Part shown: piece after piece, positions 5,446-8,030 of the stretch
How positions within the stretch are numbered: the first letter of the stretch is position 1
Layout: each line of letters starts with the position of its first letter
Origin: Gemmatimonadota bacterium
GTDB lineage: Bacteria; Latescibacterota; UBA2968; UBA8231
Length of the DNA stretch: 8,030 nucleotides
Direction of reading: 5' to 3'
NCBI GenBank assembly: GCA_026706505.1
Contig: JAPOYQ010000538.1
Coordinates: 1,654 to 9,683, forward strand
The notes under the pieces: generated by a model
Database searches by the model: none
What the model was told of the DNA's origin: nothing
Seen by the model: only the letters and a program-made list of their open reading frames with translations
Program-made: the position numbers and the translations under genes

Positions 5446-6417
5446 ATGCCATGCTTGACGGACGAACAACTCGCACATTTTGACGAAGAAGGCTACCTAC
5501 TAGTGAGAGGGATGCTCGACGTGGACGAGGTCATCCAGCCCATTATCGACGAATACCACGGCGTCCTCGACAAGCTCGCTCGTGAGCTCTACCAAGCTGG
5601 CCAGATCGCATCCACGTATGACGACCTGCCCTTTGGCAAGCGCCTGACGCAAATCGTCGTCGAGAGCGGCCAGATCCACGCCCAGTACTTCGACTTCTCC
5701 CTGCCCCAGACGGGCATCGATGCCGACACTCCCTTTTGGGCTGGGCCAGCCGTCTTTCGCTGCATTACCAACCCCGATCTCCTCGACGCGGTCGAGTCCA
5801 TCATCGGCCTGGAGATTTGGTCCAACCCCGTCCAGCACGTGCGCCTCAAGCCGCCCGAGCGCCTAGTACCCAAAAACCACAACGGCCAAGCCCTAGTCAG
5901 CGCCACCAACTGGCACCAAGACAACGGCGTGGTCCTGCCCGAAGCCGACGACTCGGAGGTCCTGACGGTGTGGTTTCCGCTCAATGAGGCGACGCTCGAA
6001 AACGGCTGTTTGCAGATTATGCCCCGCAGCCATCGGCGAGGGCTGCAAACGCACTGTCCGGGAGGGCCGGGAGGGCTGTGGATACCCGAGCTGTTTATGG
6101 ACATGGACGCGGCGATGCCGGTACCCATGCAGCCCGGCGACGTGCTCTTCCTCACTCAACACACTATCCACGGCTCGCTGGCCAACAACAGCGACGACGT
6201 GCGCTGGAGCTTTGACTTGCGCTACAATCCAATCGGCCAGCCCACGGGCCGCGACCTCTTCCCCGGCTTTGTCGCTCGCAGTAGAGCTAATCCAGAAAGC
6301 GTCTTGCGCGATCCAGCGACGTGGGAGAAGCTCTGGCGCGACACGCGTGACCGGCTGGCGCAAGAGGCGCATACCCCTTTCAACCGCTGGAATGCGGACG
6401 CGGCCGTCTGTGCCTAA
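5446..6417 (+). CDS. PhyH-family Fe(II)/2-oxoglutarate-dependent dioxygenase
   Basis: This 323-residue protein belongs to the phytanoyl-CoA dioxygenase superfamily, whose members hydroxylate diverse substrates while converting 2-oxoglutarate and oxygen to succinate and CO2. The N-terminus (LTDEQLAHFDEEGYLLVRG, from residue 4) is the usual opening. The iron triad is visible: His157 and Asp159 in NWHQDNG, and His242 in HTIHGSLANNS. Arg253 in VRWSFDLRYNP lies 11 residues later, the spacing of the 2-oxoglutarate-binding Arg in human PhyH. VWFPLNEATLENGCLQIMPRSH (176-197) is the typical core strand region. A Gly-Pro-Gly stretch near 205-210 is encoded by a 9-bp tandem repeat. The start is fixed by a strong Shine-Dalgarno sequence. 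No signal peptide is seen. Substrate is unknown: bacterial members act on small metabolites, alkyl sulfates, phosphonates and others, and nothing nearby decides. Confidence 0.9.
   Translation: MPCLTDEQLAHFDEEGYLLVRGMLDVDEVIQPIIDEYHGVLDKLARELYQAGQIASTYDDLPFGKRLTQIVVESGQIHAQYFDFSLPQTGIDADTPFWAGPAVFRCITNPDLLDAVESIIGLEIWSNPVQHVRLKPPERLVPKNHNGQALVSATNWHQDNGVVLPEADDSEVLTVWFPLNEATLENGCLQIMPRSHRRGLQTHCPGGPGGLWIPELFMDMDAAMPVPMQPGDVLFLTQHTIHGSLANNSDDVRWSFDLRYNPIGQPTGRDLFPGFVARSRANPESVLRDPATWEKLWRDTRDRLAQEAHTPFNRWNADAAVCA
6058..6075 (+). repeat. Perfect 9-bp tandem repeat forming a G-quadruplex motif
   Basis: CCGGGAGGG occurs twice head to tail (6058-6066 and 6067-6075) inside the dioxygenase gene and encodes Pro-Gly-Gly twice. 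Bases 6060-6075 contain four GGG runs separated by loops of 1, 2 and 1 bases, a textbook quadruplex pattern on the coding strand and hence in the mRNA. Confidence 0.8.
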
Positions 6418-6497
6418 TCGCTGCACGGTTCGAGGACACGAAGACGCGTTGTGAAACATGGGAAGATCGCGGCCAGAGAGAGTGCGCTGCGTATGAT

Positions 6498-7232
6498 ATG
6501 AGCGAACGTACCAATAACCTTGGACAGCCGATCAGCTTCGCACTGCCGAATTGGACGCCGCCACCCAATCCGCCGCGAGAGTGCATAGAAGGTCGCTCCT
6601 GTCGGTTGGAACCACTGCAAGTCGATAGCCATCTTGACGACCTGTATCAGGCCAATGCCTCTGATACAGAAGGCAAGAATTGGACCTACTTGGCATACGG
6701 CCCATTCTCCGACCAAGACAGTTACCGAGACTGGATGAACGAGAAGTGCCTAGGGGACGATCCATTGTTCTTTGCCATTGTGGACAAGCGTATTGAGGCA
6801 GCATGCGGCGTTGCGAGCTATCTCAACATCGCACCTGCAAGCGGCGCTATTGAGGTGGGGCACATCCACTATTCCCCGCAGCTACAGCGAACGCCATTGG
6901 CCACCGAAGCCATGTACCTCATGATGAAGCAGGCATTCGAATTGGGCTATCGGCGCTATTGTTGGAAGTGCGACAGCCTGAACAAAGCGTCGCGAATGGC
7001 CGCCCAACGGCTGGGATTTTCGTTTGAGGGGATTTTTCGCCAGGCAACGGTCTATAATGGACGCAATCGGGACACTGCGTGGTACGCAGCCATTGATTCA
7101 GAGTGGCCGGAGCTAGAGCAAGCCTTCTTGGCTTGGTTAGCCCCAGACAATTTTGACGAGCAGGGCAAGCAGCGATTGCGCCTCTCAGACCTCACCCGGC
7201 CTATTCTCAAAAAACAAGGAAACGATCAATGA
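6498..7232 (+). CDS. GNAT-family N-acetyltransferase (RimJ/RimL type)
   Basis: This 244-residue protein fits the acetyltransferase subgroup that transfers acetyl from acetyl-CoA to an amine of a protein N-terminus or a small molecule. After a Pro-rich N-terminal segment (17-26), the fold runs from RLEPL (36-40) through AACGVASYLNI (101-111), the central strand AIEVGHIHYSP (117-127), and SPQLQRTPLATEAMYLMM (126-143), where the acetyl-CoA loop lies. The usual Q/R-x-x-G-x-G/A loop is replaced by LQRTPLAT, as I recall is normal for this subgroup. WKCDSLNKASRMAAQRLGFSFEG (156-178) is the second conserved block. The ATG at 6498 has only a weak purine-rich region upstream. The 80-base gap after the dioxygenase has no clear promoter or terminator, so read-through is plausible. 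Its stop overlaps the next start. The substrate is not predictable. Confidence 0.85.
   Translation: MSERTNNLGQPISFALPNWTPPPNPPRECIEGRSCRLEPLQVDSHLDDLYQANASDTEGKNWTYLAYGPFSDQDSYRDWMNEKCLGDDPLFFAIVDKRIEAACGVASYLNIAPASGAIEVGHIHYSPQLQRTPLATEAMYLMMKQAFELGYRRYCWKCDSLNKASRMAAQRLGFSFEGIFRQATVYNGRNRDTAWYAAIDSEWPELEQAFLAWLAPDNFDEQGKQRLRLSDLTRPILKKQGNDQ
7216..7220 (+). promoter_or_regulatory. Shine-Dalgarno site of the CBM9-like gene inside the acetyltransferase gene
   Basis: AAGGA lies eight bases before the ATG at 7229, within the last codons of the acetyltransferase gene. It supports this start and re-initiation after the upstream stop. Confidence 0.65.
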
Positions 7233-8017
7233 GCCAGATCATCCCCGAACAATACATGTGTTACCGAGCCAAAGAAGCGCTCACCATCGACGGCCACCTC
7301 ACTGAAGCGTCTTGGAAGCGTGCCCCTCGCACCCCTTTGTTCGTCGATATCGAAGGGGACAAAAAGCCCTTGCCTCGCTTTGCCACTCGGGTCGCCATGC
7401 TGTGGGACGACGACTATTTCTACTTTGGTGCTGATATGGAAGAGCCGCACGTGTGGGGCACGCTGACCAAGCGAGACTCGGTCATTTGCAATGACAATGA
7501 TTTTGAGATCTTCATCGACCCGGACGACGATGGCGAGCACTATATGGAATTTGAGATCAACCCGCTCAACGTGGCTTGGGATCTCTATCTGCCCAAGCAA
7601 TACAATCGCGGCGGCGAGGCCGATTGGGGCTTCGACTTTGAGGGCATCAAGCACGCCGTGCAGATCGACGGCACCCTCAACTGCTCGGACGATGTGGATC
7701 GGGGCTGGTCGGTGGAGGTGGCTATTCCTTGGAGTAGCATGGAGCGATACGCTGGCACTGCCTGTCCTCCTAATCCCGGCGACCGCTGGCGGGTCAACTT
7801 CTCTCGCGTCGAGTGGGAGTTCGAGCGCTACAAGGGCGGTTATTTGAAAAGGGAAGGCGTTCCCTGCGACAATTGGGTGTGGTCGCCGATGGGGGTGATC
7901 AATATGCACGAGCCCCACATGTGGGGATACGTACAGTTTTCCGCCATCACCGTAGGCGAGGGCGAGGACGCATTCTCAGCGACGCCAGCGGCGCGTCCAG
8001 CGCCGGAAGCGTCGTAG
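7229..8017 (+). CDS. Carbohydrate-binding family 9-like protein
   Basis: This 262-residue protein matches the CBM9-like beta-sandwich family, related to the xylanase modules that bind sugar-chain ends. Typical landmarks: LTIDGHLTEASWKRAP (18-33), RVAMLWDDDYFYFGADMEEPHVW (54-76), NDNDFEIFIDPDDDGEHYMEFEINPLN (88-114), DRGWSVEVAIPWSSM (157-171), and RWRVNFSRVEW (186-196). The acidic DNDFEIFIDPDDD run could bind calcium. Trp76, Trp117 and Trp168 are among aromatics that could stack on sugar. The protein fills almost the whole domain and ends in a short Ala/Pro-rich tail (249-262). Family members often carry a signal peptide, but none is visible here, so it may be cytoplasmic or the secreted start may differ. 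The ATGA overlap with the acetyltransferase indicates coupling. A biochemical role is unproven for most stand-alone members. Confidence 0.85.
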   Translation: MSQIIPEQYMCYRAKEALTIDGHLTEASWKRAPRTPLFVDIEGDKKPLPRFATRVAMLWDDDYFYFGADMEEPHVWGTLTKRDSVICNDNDFEIFIDPDDDGEHYMEFEINPLNVAWDLYLPKQYNRGGEADWGFDFEGIKHAVQIDGTLNCSDDVDRGWSVEVAIPWSSMERYAGTACPPNPGDRWRVNFSRVEWEFERYKGGYLKREGVPCDNWVWSPMGVINMHEPHMWGYVQFSAITVGEGEDAFSATPAARPAPEAS

Positions 8018-8030
8018 AAATTGGCATGGC

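Noticed and set aside
5589..6459. Two 188-codon minus-strand open frames opposite the dioxygenase gene
   Set aside because: Both lie under the dioxygenase, whose motifs, ribosome binding site and promoter are clear. Neither has conserved features.
6492..6497. TATGAT, a good -10-like hexamer just before the acetyltransferase start
   Set aside because: It abuts the start codon, so transcription would begin inside the gene, and no -35 lies at the right distance.
7226..7918. 230-codon minus-strand open frame opposite the CBM9-like gene
   Set aside because: The sense-strand protein has strong family landmarks. The antisense product has none.
8026..8030. ATG near the right edge as a possible start of another gene
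   Set aside because: Only five bases remain and no Shine-Dalgarno sequence precedes it, so nothing supports it.
1..8030. CRISPR array, tRNA, rRNA, transposase, integrase, attachment site or toxin-antitoxin pair
   Set aside because: No regularly spaced direct repeats, cloverleaf, conserved rRNA block, recombinase motif or terminal inverted repeats were seen on either strand.
1..8030. A new defence island built around topB, tag and the partial phosphotransferase-like gene
   Set aside because: Topoisomerase III and Tag are standard housekeeping enzymes with intact canonical residues, the neighbours are metabolic, and no nuclease, helicase or sensor gene accompanies them.

Overview
The window shows no classic mobile element, CRISPR array, rRNA or tRNA. 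It is ordinary-density bacterial DNA, moderately GC-rich by eye, carrying seven complete genes and one gene cut by the left edge. The gene mix is a UxuA-like sugar-acid dehydratase, a PhyH-type dioxygenase, a CBM9-like protein, a nucleoside hydrolase with an expanded Asp motif, and a long topoisomerase III. From memory of such families, this mix is typical of uncultured marine or sponge-associated lineages (Poribacteria, Latescibacteria and similar). That placement is an inference; nothing in the window fixes the taxon.

Left two thirds (1-5337), all minus strand, in transcription order: a nucleoside hydrolase-like protein (5337-4405), topoisomerase III with a duplicated zinc-binding C-terminal module (4351-1868), 3-methyladenine DNA glycosylase I (1866-1288), a mannonate dehydratase-like TIM-barrel protein (1198-200), and the first 43 codons of a possible phosphotransferase/kinase-like protein (130-1). 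The topoisomerase stop and the glycosylase start are one base apart, so these two DNA-maintenance genes are almost certainly translated from one message. The dehydratase has its own strong ribosome binding site and a candidate promoter. A 16-bp hairpin lies between it and the last gene.

A divergent intergenic region (5338-5445) separates this block from a plus-strand block: a PhyH-family Fe(II)/2-oxoglutarate dioxygenase (5446-6417), a RimJ/RimL-type GNAT acetyltransferase (6498-7232), and a CBM9-like protein (7229-8017) that overlaps the acetyltransferase by 4 bases. A good sigma70-like promoter precedes the dioxygenase, and a short inverted repeat straddles its -10 box.

Functionally the window mixes metabolism of sugar acids, nucleosides and possibly carbohydrates with DNA topology and repair. 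I see no coherent new defence or biosynthetic system. The most interesting points are a perfect G-quadruplex motif formed by a 9-bp tandem repeat inside the dioxygenase gene, the variant active-site motifs in the nucleoside hydrolase and the dehydratase, the topB-tag coupling, the acetyltransferase/CBM9 coupling without a signal peptide, and the compact divergent control region.
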